Shown here piece after piece: positions 35,041 to 50,200 of a stretch of 64,000 nt of DNA. The position numbers and the translations under genes are program-made. The first letter of the stretch is position 1. Each line of letters opens with the position of its first letter. The DNA lies in the NCBI RefSeq assembly GCF_028858725.1, contig NC_084767.1:4391501-4455500 (forward strand). Direction: 5' to 3'. The notes beneath the pieces were generated by a model, which was given only the letters and a program-made list of their open reading frames with translations, searched no databases and was not told where the DNA came from. This stretch comes from Colius striatus (taxonomy: Eukaryota; Chordata; Aves; Coliiformes; Coliidae).

Positions 35041-37319
35041 TCTTAAAAAAACAACCCCAAACCCAAACCAAACCACCAAAAAAACACCCCACTGAATAAA
35101 AAAAACCAAACCAAGACACAATCCCCTACTGGTGAAAGCATAGATATGGCATTTACACAGCTACATCTACCTTCTGCTGACCCCCCACCCACCCACAGCA
35201 ATGGAGATTTAATACACACTTACATGATCCAGCGAGACATGGACAGACACACGGGCCTGGGGAGCTGTGAGAGGGAGCCGGGCTGCTCCTACACCCACCT
35301 CCTACCCCACACCATGGTGATTTCCCCCCCTCACAAGCCCCAGAGGAGGGAGGCTGAGCTTTGGCTAATGGGGTGATGTGCCCTGCAGCCCAGCTCAGGG
35401 TACAAAGCCTCCAGTCACCCTCCTCCTCCTTACGAGGTAGTCAGGGAGCTCAGCCACGTTCGATGCGTGAGGTACAGAGAGGAGGCACAGCCTGGCAGAG
35501 GGCACGTGTGGCAGCAGAGCTGGGGGCACACATCCTGCCAGGGCTTGGGGGCATCTTCCCAACAGGAACTCTGGTCCCACTTGTGGTCCCTTGGCAGACA
35601 GAAGAGTAGTAGAAAGGGGTAAGGTGACCCCCAATTCCCCCAGGCACTCACCCTGCCTTCCCCTTTGGGAACAAAGGAGCGATCCTGTCACATGCTCAGT
35701 GAGCCAAATACAGTACTTGTGTCAGCAAAATGAAGCACTACCAGTTCTGAGGTTCAGGCTGGGAGGAAAGCAGAAATAGCCCTCATTTAGTACAGAGGCC
35801 ACAGAAATAGCATTGTCCCCTCTGAGGAAAGCCGGGGGCAGTGAGGTCTCCGAGACAGAGAAAAGAGAGACGCTTCTGAGATTCAAAGGCCATTCACAAA
35901 GAGAGAGTAAGGACACAGTGCCACAGGGAAAGGACATGCAGCCCTTCCACCCTGTGTGACACTGCCAGAGCAGACAGGGGACAGAAGTCCAGCCCCCTCC
36001 CCAGCTACAGTGGGGGCTGCATTTGGCTGCTGGGCAGCTCTGGCTTAATTCATCCCATCCTTGTTCCTTTCCAAAGCAAAAGAGACTGACTGGAGCAAGA
36101 GACAAAGCAGCATTGTTTGCCCAACCCACCCTGCAGCTCTCCTGGCAGCACATCACCACCTCACAACCTGCCACACAAGGAACCCTGTTATTGGCTTGGG
36201 TTGTGAGTGTATTGCTTATTGCCAGCTCAGGTGAGTCAGCCTGATCAGAGGCTGATCTGCCACCAGAGAAAACCACAGGTGAGAGGGAGAGGAATCAGTT
36301 GGAGACCAGGGTGCTTGAATTCCCAGTGGCTAAAAAGGAACCTTCTGCATGCGAGGCCAAACTGGGATGGTCAGGGCTTCACTAACAGATCAGGGATGGG
36401 ACAAACTGCCCTGTCACCTTCCAAGAATGACCCTGGCCTGAGGCACCACCATTTTCATTCTGCACACAGACAGAGGTATCTTCAACTCCACATTTACAGG
36501 GTAGAAAATATGGGACAGAGAGGGAAGTGAGCATTTGGGGGAGCAGAGAACACCCCTTCAATTCTGCCAGCCTCAAATTAGAGGGAAAACCGCAATTGTT
36601 TCTAGCAGCAAAACAACGTGGGTGCAGAGCTGCAGAACTTTTAGACTTGCAATTAGATGAGAAAGGGCAAAGGGGCTTGGTCAACAGAAAACCCACAGAA
36701 GTGCTGGCTGTAAAGCTCTTCCTGAGAGAGAAATATGGCCCTCCATCTGCTAGTAGCCACGTACAGAGCAGAAGAAAGCAGCACTGGGTAACAACAGCTG
36801 ATCCCCTGCTGGGATAAGCAATGTTGAGGGTAAGATTAGGCTTGGCAGGCAGGAATGCCAGGCTGTGTTTGTCCTGAAGCCCCCACTAAAAGAGCCCAGC
36901 ACACAGGATGAAATGAATGTACCTGGAAGACAGATGGGGGACAAACAAGGTAGGGAGCCCCTGAGCACCAGACACACCTCACAACTGGTCGTGATGAGGA
37001 GCTGAACTCCCACGTTCTGGATTGCACTTGATAATATCAGCACCTATGGAAAGACCCAGCTCCAGGCTGCTGCCCATCAGCCCAGGGAAGCTCTGTGGGT
37101 CACAGGAACGGGTGGTCCCGTATAGTCCAACAGGCAGGGCAGTCTGTGTGGGAAGGAAAGCAAAGCATCCTCTTTCCAAGGCTTTTGGGGTCGTTTTGAT
37201 CCTCTGTGCCTTGCATAGTATTCCTCAGCTACTGAAGCCTAACCCCTGTTTGGTTGCAATACTGCAAGGGAAAAGCCTGCATAGTGTCCTGGATCAGCAC
37301 AGAGAGGACTTGTTACCTA

Positions 37320-37341
37320 TGTGTGTGTGTGTGTGTGTGTT
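37320..37341 (+). repeat. (TG)n microsatellite
   Basis: About eleven TG repeats occur within the inferred SH3PXD2B 3' UTR (CA repeat on the transcript strand). CA repeats in transcripts can bind hnRNP L; this is only a family-level possibility. Confidence 0.9.
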
Positions 37342-37962
37342 TTGCTATAGAGGATGTTGAAGTTAACACTTGTCATAGAAGAACCAAGGGATGGTGCCGT
37401 GGCATCACGGGGAGGAGCGAGGCACAGCCCCGTGCTGGAATGCAGCGCCTGTGCCCACAGTGCTCGCAGAGCCACAGGGACCTCCTTCTCCAGCAATCAC
37501 TCCTCCTTCTTGCCACGTTCCCTGAGGCTCTGCTACACACCTGGACTACAACATTTGACCCTGACCCTGAGCCTCAGACAAAGGCAAATCCAGATTTCCT
37601 TCGCTGGTACCATGTCACACTTCCCTTCTCTCCCTGGCTACGGCCATGTTTCTTTTGAATTCTCATGCAGGGGGCAAAAATGTCTCTCAAGGTCCATCTC
37701 CCCAGCATGGAGAACCACGGTATGCCATGAAGCTCGGCCAGAACAGTGCAGGGGGCTGTGGGCAGGAGGGCGAGTGGGGAAGGGAGCTGAGGCCAGGCTG
37801 CTTCCTGCACGCTGCTGCCGATGGGAGCAGCTGGGATGTGTGGGATCTCAATTCTCCTCTCTGTTTTCAAAGCCAGCCTCCTGGAAAACTATAAATTAAT
37901 CTGCTAATTAAATACTCAGGTGAGAGCCCAGGGAAGCTCCAGCTGTACAAGCAGAGGAGCAG

Positions 37963-39459
37963 CTATGGCTTCTTGCGTAGGTAATTGGAAGGGATCCAGC
38001 CCTCCCAGCACGGACCCCCAGTCAGGACCTTGCAAAACCACCAGCCGGTGCTGTTCTTCTCACGAACTTCAAACAAAGTCCCTTCTTTAAAGCTGTTGGT
38101 CTCCTCGTCACCTTCAAAATCCGCCACTGCCACGTAGAGAGCTTCCCTGGAGACGTCCGGGCTGCAGACGGGGGCTGGGGTCCTCTCCTTGCCTTCTCCT
38201 CTCTCCACTGGCTTGGATATGACCTTTGGGCTTATGCTGCTTTTCACTTTGGCTTCATCTTGGATAGAGGCAGAGAGGAAGGGCTTGGCTTTCGGAGGAA
38301 CCAGCATGGGCCTCCCTGGCACTGGGGATGACCTGACCTCTGGTGTTTCCCGTGCCGGGGCCCTGAGCTCGGCTGCGGGGCCAGAGGCAGGACCCCCTGT
38401 TTTCTTGGGGGGCGGTGGTCTGCGAGGTGGCACGACAGGGCGCTGTGGCGGGGGGTCCCTGGCACCTGGGATGTTTGCTGGACCCAGGGGAGATTTGGGC
38501 AGTGGCTCCCTTGTGGCATGGCTGTCCAGTTTGGGTGGCGGTTTGCTCTCCATGCTTGGTCGCTCCTGAAACCTTCCAGAAGCCTCCAAAGAGACTGTGG
38601 CATTACTGAAGGAGCTTTCACTGGCAGCAACATCCTGCTCAGAGGGTTTCTCTGGGCACTTTGCAGGTCTAAGCTTGCTCCGCAGGCTGCAAATGTCCAG
38701 TTTATCATCAGCTGCAGGTGGGTCAGTCCGGGGGCCTGCAGCAGGTTTTGGCTTGATCTGAGGTCTTGACTTCAAGAATGGATTCTGGGTGATGGGCTCA
38801 GGCTTGTCCTCCACGGGCTCAGCTTTTGGCTTGGTTGGCTTAACAATGGGCCGGAGGTTTGGCTTCTTCACCTCCTTGGCTGACACCTTGTGTCCACATT
38901 CCAGTCCCATTTCGTTTTTCAGCTGGAAGAGTTTGCCCTTCTCCGGTTTCAGCTCGGGCTTCTTGCTGTCCTTTGGCACTGCTGACTGCTTGGGTGGGAT
39001 CATGGGCAAAATCACACCTGGGGGCTTGGGGGGAGGCCTCTGCCTCTCAAGCAACTCGCCCTCTGACTTAATGATGGACTCCTTCCTGGGCGGCAGGCTG
39101 GGCTTCTCCTCCACGTCGCGCTCCGAGATCTCCTCGTACCCACCAGCGAAGGCCACGTCCCCGCTCTCGGGAGCCTCCTTCCCCTTCCAGTCTCTGGCCC
39201 ACTTCCCAGCACAGTCTGTGCCGTTCGGGGGAGCCTCTGGCAGAGGTCGGCACGGTCCCGTGGCCTCCTCACCGGCGCTGCCGTTGGCCGTGGCATCGCC
39301 GAGCCGGAGCTGGGCCAGCTCGTTGGGGAGCGGGGCCAGGAAGTTTGGCCTGGAGGCGTTGCTGGTTTTCTTGTACTTATCGATGAAGGTGGCAGGGGCC
39401 CAGCCTTCCTTCTCCTCAATCTGAATGTACCACCAGCCGCTCAGGTTCTTCTCAATAAC
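37963..39459 (-). CDS. SH3PXD2B: SH3PXD2B last coding exon: SH3-3 second half, proline-rich region, SH3-4
   Basis: This 1497-bp coding part encodes 498 aa plus a TAG stop at 37963-37965. It starts in phase 0 after a TCCTGACAG acceptor (minus strand) with [20 protein letters not shown], the second half of SH3-3 ending near [11 protein letters not shown]. Next comes a long disordered region with [44 protein letters not shown] and several PxxP motifs such as [14 protein letters not shown]. The last ~60 residues (about 37966-38145) are SH3-4, from [14 protein letters not shown] to [11 protein letters not shown]. The spacer is somewhat shorter than in human, with no long ERERER stretch. Any open frame starting at GTG 39156 is just an internal part. 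Confidence 0.96.
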   Translation of the reverse strand, partial: VIEKNLSGWWYIQIEEKEGWAPATFIDKYKKTSNASRPNFLAPLPNELAQLRLGDATANGSAGEEATGPCRPLPEAPPNGTDCAGKWARDWKGKEAPESGDVAFAGGYEEISERDVEEKPSLPPRKESIIKSEGELLERQRPPPKPPGVILPMIPPKQSAVPKDSKKPELKPEKGKLFQLKNEMGLECGHKVSAKEVKKPNLRPIVKPTKPKAEPVEDKPEPITQNPFLKSRPQIKPKPAAGPRTDPPAADDKLDICSLRSKLRPAKCPEKPSEQDVAASESSFSNATVSLEASGRFQERPSMESKPPPKLDSHATREPLPKSPLGPANIPGARDPPPQRPVVPPRRPPPPKKTGGPASGPAAELRAPARETPEVRSSPVPGRPMLVPPKAKPFLSASIQDEAKVKSSISPKVISKPVERGEGKERTPAPVCSPDVSREALYVAVADFEGDEETNSFKEGTLFEVREKNSTGWWFCKVLTGGPCWEGWIPSNYLRKKP

Positions 39460-40594
<1,135 letters not shown>

Positions 40595-41092
40595 CTAGGA
40601 CAAGAAAGAAAAAAACCAAAACCCATCATCAGTGTGCTTCTACAGGACGTGTGACACAACATCCACACAGCCCACCAGCCTGCAGGGACACGAGGCAGCA
40701 CTCCAGGCTAGGGAGGGCAGCTCTGTCCATGCAGCATCCTCACCAGCACAAACCAGAAAAGTGATTCCAGGCTGAGAAGAAACTTGCTCAGCCCCGGAGC
40801 TCTCGCTCACAGCAGATTCACCCTCCCCAGAGGGAGAGATCCAGCCTGAAGCCTCCTGCTGGCAGCACAGCCTTGCAGGACAGACTGCCCTAAAGCTCAT
40901 TTAAAGATCACATGCAAAGAGAAGAGTCTTAAGACAGCAGGGAGATGGCATGTGTGCTCCAGGCTTCACCAAGAGCAGAGCCTGTGGTACAGGCGCAAGA
41001 TCCCAGAAAATACCCAGTGACCAGAGCTCCATTCAGGGCTCCTCTTCGACTCCCTTTGCTGTTGGTGCTCTCCTACATCAGCTGGCACTTAC

Positions 41093-41142
41093 TATGGTGA
41101 GATCTCGGCGAGGAGGGGGTCTCTGCCTCATCTTTGGTGACT
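41093..41142 (-). CDS. SH3PXD2B: SH3PXD2B 50-bp exon: basic proline-rich linker
   Basis: A small exon encodes (K)SPKMRQRPPPRRDLTI between SH3-2 and SH3-3. The first codon, AAG, is split with the preceding exon. The minus-strand acceptor is TTCTTCCACAG and the donor is GTAAGT. The RPPPRR core is a typical class-I/II SH3-binding type sequence conserved in TKS4. It is easy to miss because it is only 50 bp; reading frame and phase fit both neighbours. Confidence 0.94.
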
Positions 41143-42005
41143 CTGTGGAAGAATTTCAGATGCTGTTGAGTTTCTGGCTTTGGTCACACGTGTTCACAAA
41201 AGGCCAGTGAAAGAGAAAACAGAAAAGCAAGGACCAAGCCTGCCCCATGGGCAAGGAGGAACCTGTCTTCCCAGTACCCTGACTGGCAAAGGTCACAGGG
41301 CATCCCACTGGAAGAGGAACCAGCTTTCCACCATCAGTCTGGGAGGGGGAGGCTTTTATCCCTTTTATCACCTTTGCTAGTCCTCAGAATCATAAAATCA
41401 TATTATCATTTTGGTCAGAAAAGACCTTCAAGATCATCAAGTCCAACCACTCACCTCACACTGCCAAGCCCACCACTAACCCACGTCCCTCAGCACCTCA
41501 TCTGTGTGTCTTTTAAGTATCTCCAGGGATGGCGACTCCACCACCTCCCTGGGCAGCCTGGGACAGTGTTTAACAACCCTCTTGGTGAAAAAGTTCTTCC
41601 TAATGTCTAACCTAAACCTCTCCTGGTATAACTTGAGCTCATTTCCTCTTGTCCTATCGTTCATTACTGGGGAGAAGAGACTGACTCCTACCTCACTACA
41701 GTCCCCTTTCAGGTAGTGTACAGAGTGATCATGTCTCCTCTCAGCCTCTTCTCAGGCTAAATAACCCCAGCTCACTCAGCTGCTCCTCATCAGACTTGTT
41801 CTGCAGACCCTTCCCCAGCTCAGCAGGGCTCTGGGCATCGCTGCGCCCGTGTCTGTGCCATGCCACCTCGGGACCCTGACGCAGAGCTCACAGCACCTGC
41901 AAGCCTTCTGCCTGCCTCACATCACATCACCTTGCCCAAAAGCCTGCAAGAATGGTTGTGGTGACACCCCAGCCACCACCAGCCTCCTCCTGACCAGTCA
42001 CTTAC
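41143..42005 (-). other. SH3PXD2B: SH3PXD2B intron containing a CR1
   Basis: Half of this ~860-bp intron is a CR1 3' end (41385-41822) in the same orientation as the gene. The rest shows nothing recognisable. Confidence 0.85.
41385..41822 (-). mobile_element. CR1 LINE 3' portion, sense to SH3PXD2B
   Basis: The + strand starts with CAGAATCATAAAATCATATT at the CR1 3' end, then CACACTGCCAAGCCCACCAC, and continues into the ORF2 C-terminus. Minus-strand translation reads [19 protein letters not shown] and [19 protein letters not shown], typical of CR1 ORF2. It is 5'-truncated and mutated, with no intact reverse transcriptase. Confidence 0.92.
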
Positions 42006-42232
42006 TGCGTCGGATGTCAGCACCGGGCAGGGGCCGGCTGTCCAGCCTCCCATCCCTTTGCCCAGCGAGCCCATCCTTCTCCCGGCTCGCTGCGACCTGC
42101 TGCCGGGAGATGCCATCCAGATCCAAGGCGCAGGAATGAGCGGAGGAGCCTGACCCCAGCTTCTGGGAGAACATCTCGCCATTCCCTTTCCTGAGGTAGG
42201 AGGCAGGGGCCCAGCCTTCTTGGCCTTGGTAC
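42006..42232 (-). CDS. SH3PXD2B: SH3PXD2B exon: SH3-2 second half and linker
   Basis: This 227-bp exon starts by completing an Arg codon (AG|G) and continues [15 protein letters not shown], the C-terminal half of SH3-2. A serine- and charge-rich linker follows ([38 protein letters not shown]). The last base joins the 50-bp exon to give Lys. The donor is GTAAGT. It corresponds to human [15 protein letters not shown] and the following linker, with moderate divergence in the linker. Confidence 0.95.
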
Positions 42233-45564
<3,332 letters not shown>

Positions 45565-45669
45565 CTTCATCAGGTTGCATTGAGAACTCATCCTGGACAC
45601 CATCCTGGGCCTCCAGGCAGGTGGCCGGCACCCAGCCTTGCTCCTCCAACGTGCTCACAAACCACCAGC
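45565..45669 (-). CDS. SH3PXD2B: SH3PXD2B exon: SH3-1 second half
   Basis: This 105-bp exon encodes (G)[18 protein letters not shown] and [16 protein letters not shown](E). It completes SH3-1 with the GWVPATCL motif that forms the conserved ALYDY-opposed ligand surface, and ends in an acidic linker. The first Gly codon is split (G|GC) with the upstream exon. The acceptor on the minus strand is TTCTTCTCAG and the donor is GTAAGA. It matches recalled human SH3PXD2B closely. Confidence 0.95.
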
Positions 45670-47148
45670 CTGAGAAGAAAACAGCACGTGGCTCAGCAAG
45701 GGCCCCCACCATCCAAAAACCTCCCTCTGTCTCTCCAAACCACGAGATTTGGGGGCTTTTCTCCCTCCTTGATGCTCACACAGGAAGCTGGGGAGACCTC
45801 AAAGCAACAGAGCCAAGCACTAATCCAAAAGGGAGCACAGAAAGCAGCATGGGAGAATCGCAGCTCAGTCATACCTAAACGTACGGTTCCATCCCCACCA
45901 AAACCACATCAGGCTCTGAGAACTGAATGGCTCCAGCCATCATGTTCACTTTCCTTCCCCCCCCTCCCCCCTTCGTGGTTCTTTTTCCCCTCAGTCTGGG
46001 GGGACTCAGGCTAATTAGCAGAGATGAACACACTGTCTGTAAATCAATAGCACACTCCTGCTGCGCTCTCGCCTTCTTCACATTTCTGGAAATGGCGAAT
46101 TTGAAAAGCTAAGAGCAAGTACAGGATTAAAACATGAGCTTTCCCAGTGGATACCTAGCCAGCTCCATAGCAGCCACAAGCAATTCTGGGCCACCCTGGG
46201 TGTCCAATCACAATAAACCTGTGCTCCTCAGTTATTAAAAGCACCAGCTATTTTTGTCTTTAGGAGGGAAAACGATGTAAAGACCGAGCGTTATCCTCAG
46301 AACCACACGGGTGAGCCATTTAGAAAGACAGGCAGATTGGCAGGGAGGGAATCAGCAGGCACCTGCACAGAAGGGAAAACCAGAGCTGACATTTGATAAA
46401 TAAACTATTTGCCACAGCTTTTGGATTGCCTGTGCTAATAGGTTTCACTCGCTCCAGGGTCGCTTTGGTTTCCCTCACTCTCAAAGCACAGTTGCTGGTG
46501 CAGCCGAGCCCCTGGGGACTGGCTGCCTAGGATTGTTACATCTATTTTCACCATCTGTCTTCAACCCCTCCAAAGCAGCTTCCATTTAACTTCAGGGAAT
46601 AAACTCCCTTCTTCAGCAAACTCCACAAGTTGGGCCCATGACACGACTTGATGCCTTTGGTCAAGAGCAAGTTGAAGTTTAGAAGCGAGTAGCTCGGCTG
46701 CCTGCCCCGCTCCACAGCCGGGTGCTCTGTTGTGTGCAGGGGCAGGGGTTGTGAATGCACAATGGGGGCTTTCATGGACACCCTCTGTCAATAAATCAAA
46801 CCTGCCAGTTCTGGGAATGGCTTTTGTCCTCAGGACCCATCGGGCACATTTTTCAGCACAAAGATGCACAGAGACTGTAAAGACGGACGGCGCCTGGCGC
46901 TCAGCACACGGGTCAGCAGGCTCTTCCTTTGGAGAAAGCCCTGAAGTCTTGTCCACACTCACATAGCCTGCAAACTGAAGCTGCTTCCTCCATGTCCCAC
47001 CTCAGCTGACCATCCAAGGACATCCCTGGAGGTCGTTTTGCCTAAGATCCCATTAGGAAAACGCTGACAATACAGGATCGCTGCTCCTGGCCCTGCTCTG
47101 TGACTCAGAGTAAACCCACAGCCCTCTGCCAAGCCAGACTCTCTGTAC
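45670..47148 (-). other. SH3PXD2B: SH3PXD2B intron splitting SH3-1
   Basis: This 1.5-kb intron has a GTACAG donor. A 133-aa minus-strand open frame at 46561-46962 has no recognisable domain or splice context and is regarded as chance. The neighbourhood of 46200-46450 is AT-richer but unassigned. Confidence 0.8.
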
Positions 47149-47283
47149 CTGATTCGTTCTTCTCAATGATATCCACCAACTGGCCCACGCACAAGCTGAT
47201 CTCGGAGCTCTCCTGCTTCTGGTAGTCTGCCACCACGACATACTGCTCCAGCACCAAGGGGTCGACCGACGCAGAGTCAGCTC
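47149..47283 (-). CDS. SH3PXD2B: SH3PXD2B exon: SH3-1 first half
   Basis: This 135-bp exon encodes (G)[18 protein letters not shown] then [20 protein letters not shown] and IEKNES(G), the linker after PX and the first half of SH3-1 with the VADYQKQ (ALYDY-equivalent) strand. The acceptor on the minus strand is CCCATGCAG. The donor is GTACAG, weaker than its neighbours. Human has [19 protein letters not shown] at this place, so the identity is secure. Confidence 0.95.
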
Positions 47284-50200
47284 CTGCATGGGGGGGGACA
47301 AGAACCGACCCGTGTGCCAGGGTCAGCACCAGCTCCTGAGACGGTGGGCCACTGCTCCCGAGCACCCTGGGGACCCCAGCGTGAGAGATGTGAGCCAGAG
47401 ACTTGGGTGGAGTGAGGAGGGGAGAGACCAAACCAGCAGCCAGGTGAGATGGGTACAGCCAGGTGAGACTTTTCATGTGCTACCCACCTTCCTGCTCACA
47501 GATAGAGCCGTCCAAGCAAACCCATCACCAGCAGAGAGGCACTAGCAGCCGGGTCCCTGCTGCCAGAGACCTCCTGTGCATGGACCAGCTCAGGCCCCAG
47601 CTCAACACATACAACCTGCAGTGAGTTTTGTTGGTCTTGGCTAAAGAGCCTGGGCACCCAGGCTGCTGGTGTTTGTAGGACAGAGCAGCATCTCCCTGTC
47701 ATCATTGCCCTTCTGTACTTCAGTCACCTCTCATGGCTCGCCAGCATGGTTTGCTCTCACTGCTACTTGCTTCTAACTCTGCTCAGCTCCTCCTGCCAGA
47801 GATCCAGATTTCAAGTCAGAAAAGAAAATACCCCAAGAAGGAGCAAATGAATAGGCTACACTGGGAGCAAAGCTTTCCTTGGGCCAGAAAGAGGCCTGAC
47901 AGTCAGAGGTGAGGCAGCTGTGCTGGGATTGCCAGGCACTACAGGCCAGGGCCAGCCAGAGCCCCACTAGCTCCTGCCTTGGCCAGGGACCAGCAGCGAG
48001 GCACAGAAGAGCAGAGCTGGCTTGTATTTTGCCATTCATCTTCATTTAAGGTAGTAGTCTGGGTATAGAACCACAGAATCATCGAATCATTTAGGTTGGA
48101 AAAGACCTTCAAGATCATCCAGTCCAACCCCTGCTCTCACACTGCCAAGCCCAGCACTAACCCATCTCCCTCAGCACCTCAGTTACACAGCTTTCAAATA
48201 TCTCCAGGGATGGGGACTCCACCATCTCCCTATTCAGCCCATTCCAATGCTTAACAACCTTCTCAGTGAAAAAGTTCTTCCTAATCTCCAATCTAAACTT
48301 CCCCTAGATAAACCTGAGGCTATATCCCCTTGTCCTGTCATCCATTACTTGAGAGGAGAGACTGACCCCCACCTCACTACAACATCCTATCAGGTAGCTG
48401 TAGAGAGAGGTCATGTCTCCCCTCAGCCTCCTCTTCTCCAGGATAAACACCCCCAGTTCCCTCAGTCACTCATCAGATTTATGCTCCAGACCCTTCACCA
48501 GGCTCTGTTGCCTGTCTCTGGAGATGCTCCAATGTCCTTGTAGTGAGGGGCCCAAAACTGAACACAGTATTCAAGGTGTGACCTCACCAGTGCTGAGTAC
48601 AGCGGGACAATCACTTTCCTGGTCCTGCTGGTCACACTATTCCTGACATCAGCCAGGATGCCATTGGCCTTCTTGGCCAGCTGGGCACACTGCTGGCTCC
48701 TGTTCAGCTGACTGCCCATTAGCATCCCAGCAGTACAGTTGCACTCCCTTTGCTTGGCTTGCTGCAGTGGCACTGCAACAGAGGTTTCCACTCGCATCGG
48801 TCACTGCTTTAGAAGCACAGCCCCAAGTTTGTCCCTATACATGGAGCAAAGACACCCCTTTCCCACAAGTACCCAGAGCTTGCTGCGTGCAGGGAGACCA
48901 CAAAGCACCCCAGAGCTTTTCAGGCTAACACCAGCAGCCCCAGCCTGTGCTCAGTGACAAATCCAGCCTCCTCAGCCCCCTGTGAGGCATCTGGCTGCCC
49001 AGGGCACCAGCAGCACTTGGCCCATCTGCCTCCAAAAGCCTCCAAGAAGCAAAAAGCAGGAACTCTTGCAATGTGACTCTCCTCCACTCCAAGCCCTGGC
49101 TCTGGCCTCTATCCCAACACTTTGCCTTGCAGCTCCACAAGCTGTCAGATGAGGACATTATTGTATTACACCAGTCTCCCCAGGGGAGGTAAGAATCAAT
49201 TTTTTGCCAAGTGCTTTGGAAATAGAATAGTGTTAATTATTATAGCATGAGTGATACAAAAGCATCATACCCCCAGTGTGGGTGCTAAATCGAATCTGCA
49301 GGGTATGTGCACGTACTCTGAGCAGGGAGCCTCAAGTTTCAGGTCAGGGCAGAAATCACACCTGGCTTAGACCTCTAACTGCTACAGCACAGCAAAGACA
49401 AGACACAATTACCTCCCCCTCTCTGGAGGCTGTGAAATTTAAAAGAGTGGTGGTCCCTTGGGACAGTTAGGTGAAATGCAGCAGAGAAATTCAGACTACA
49501 TTACCCAGAGTTAAGTTTCTAAGGGCAAGTTCTCTCACACTGCAAGTGGCCCCAGTGGCTCCCCCACCACAGGGGGGAGTCTCAGCTTGACAAAAGATCT
49601 TTCCTGTAGGAGAACTTCTTGCATAAGAAACCTAGGGACACACATTCATCCCAAAAGGATGTGTAAGTAGAGATGAACAAGATCTAGCAGGTCTTCAGCA
49701 ACCCTAAATGCTCTGCTGCTGCCTCTCCTGCACACAAGGTCACAACCTCTCAGGCGGTTCTGAGAAAGAAAGGCCACAACAAAGATGTAAATGAACAACC
49801 TATCTTCAGGGCAGTCTTATTTAAAGGAAGAGGAGGTAAATTGTCCCTTGTTATTCTGCTATAAACAGCACTCTGCAGAGCTCCAGGTGAGCTGGCCAAG
49901 TGCAGAGGATCAGTTACCACTAATGAAAGCTTCCTCCATAACAAAACCCAGAGGTGGGGCAGCACATAGAATTGAAAATAGCCCTCTTAAGTGAATGGTG
50001 GATACTAGGACTATCTGTTCTACTAGTTCAATTAAAGGTTTGTGCTTAAAGTGATCAGAGGATCTACCCAGCCCCTGAGAGAAGAAGAATAGCTATAGGA
50101 AGAAGTACTCTCTTTCCTACCTCACTTGCCATAATTACACCCATTGCTCTGAGGCTATTTGTAGTCTCAGCTGGCAATTCTGGATCCTCCAATGTACCTA

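Larger units (their letters stand above)
35016..37962 (-). other. SH3PXD2B: SH3PXD2B 3' untranslated region
   Basis: This is inferred from the stop at 37963-37965 to the AATAAA on the minus strand at 35035-35040, about 2.9 kb. It contains a (TG)n tract at 37320-37341. No coding exon is apparent in it; open frames such as 35722-36276 minus are not recognisable. The extent depends on the chosen polyadenylation site. Confidence 0.65.

Noticed and set aside
36023..37043. Several 70-180 aa frames on both strands in the SH3PXD2B 3' UTR
   Set aside because: No domains or splice context; overlapping frames on both strands indicate chance openness in moderately GC-rich sequence.
46561..46962. 133-aa minus-strand frame within a SH3PXD2B intron, considered as an alternative exon
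   Set aside because: No similarity to TKS4 or to any domain I know, and no matching acceptor/donor phase.
48495..48797. 100-aa frame with reverse-transcriptase-like end, considered as a gene
   Set aside because: It is the C-terminal remnant of CR1 ORF2 in a truncated LINE, not a host gene.
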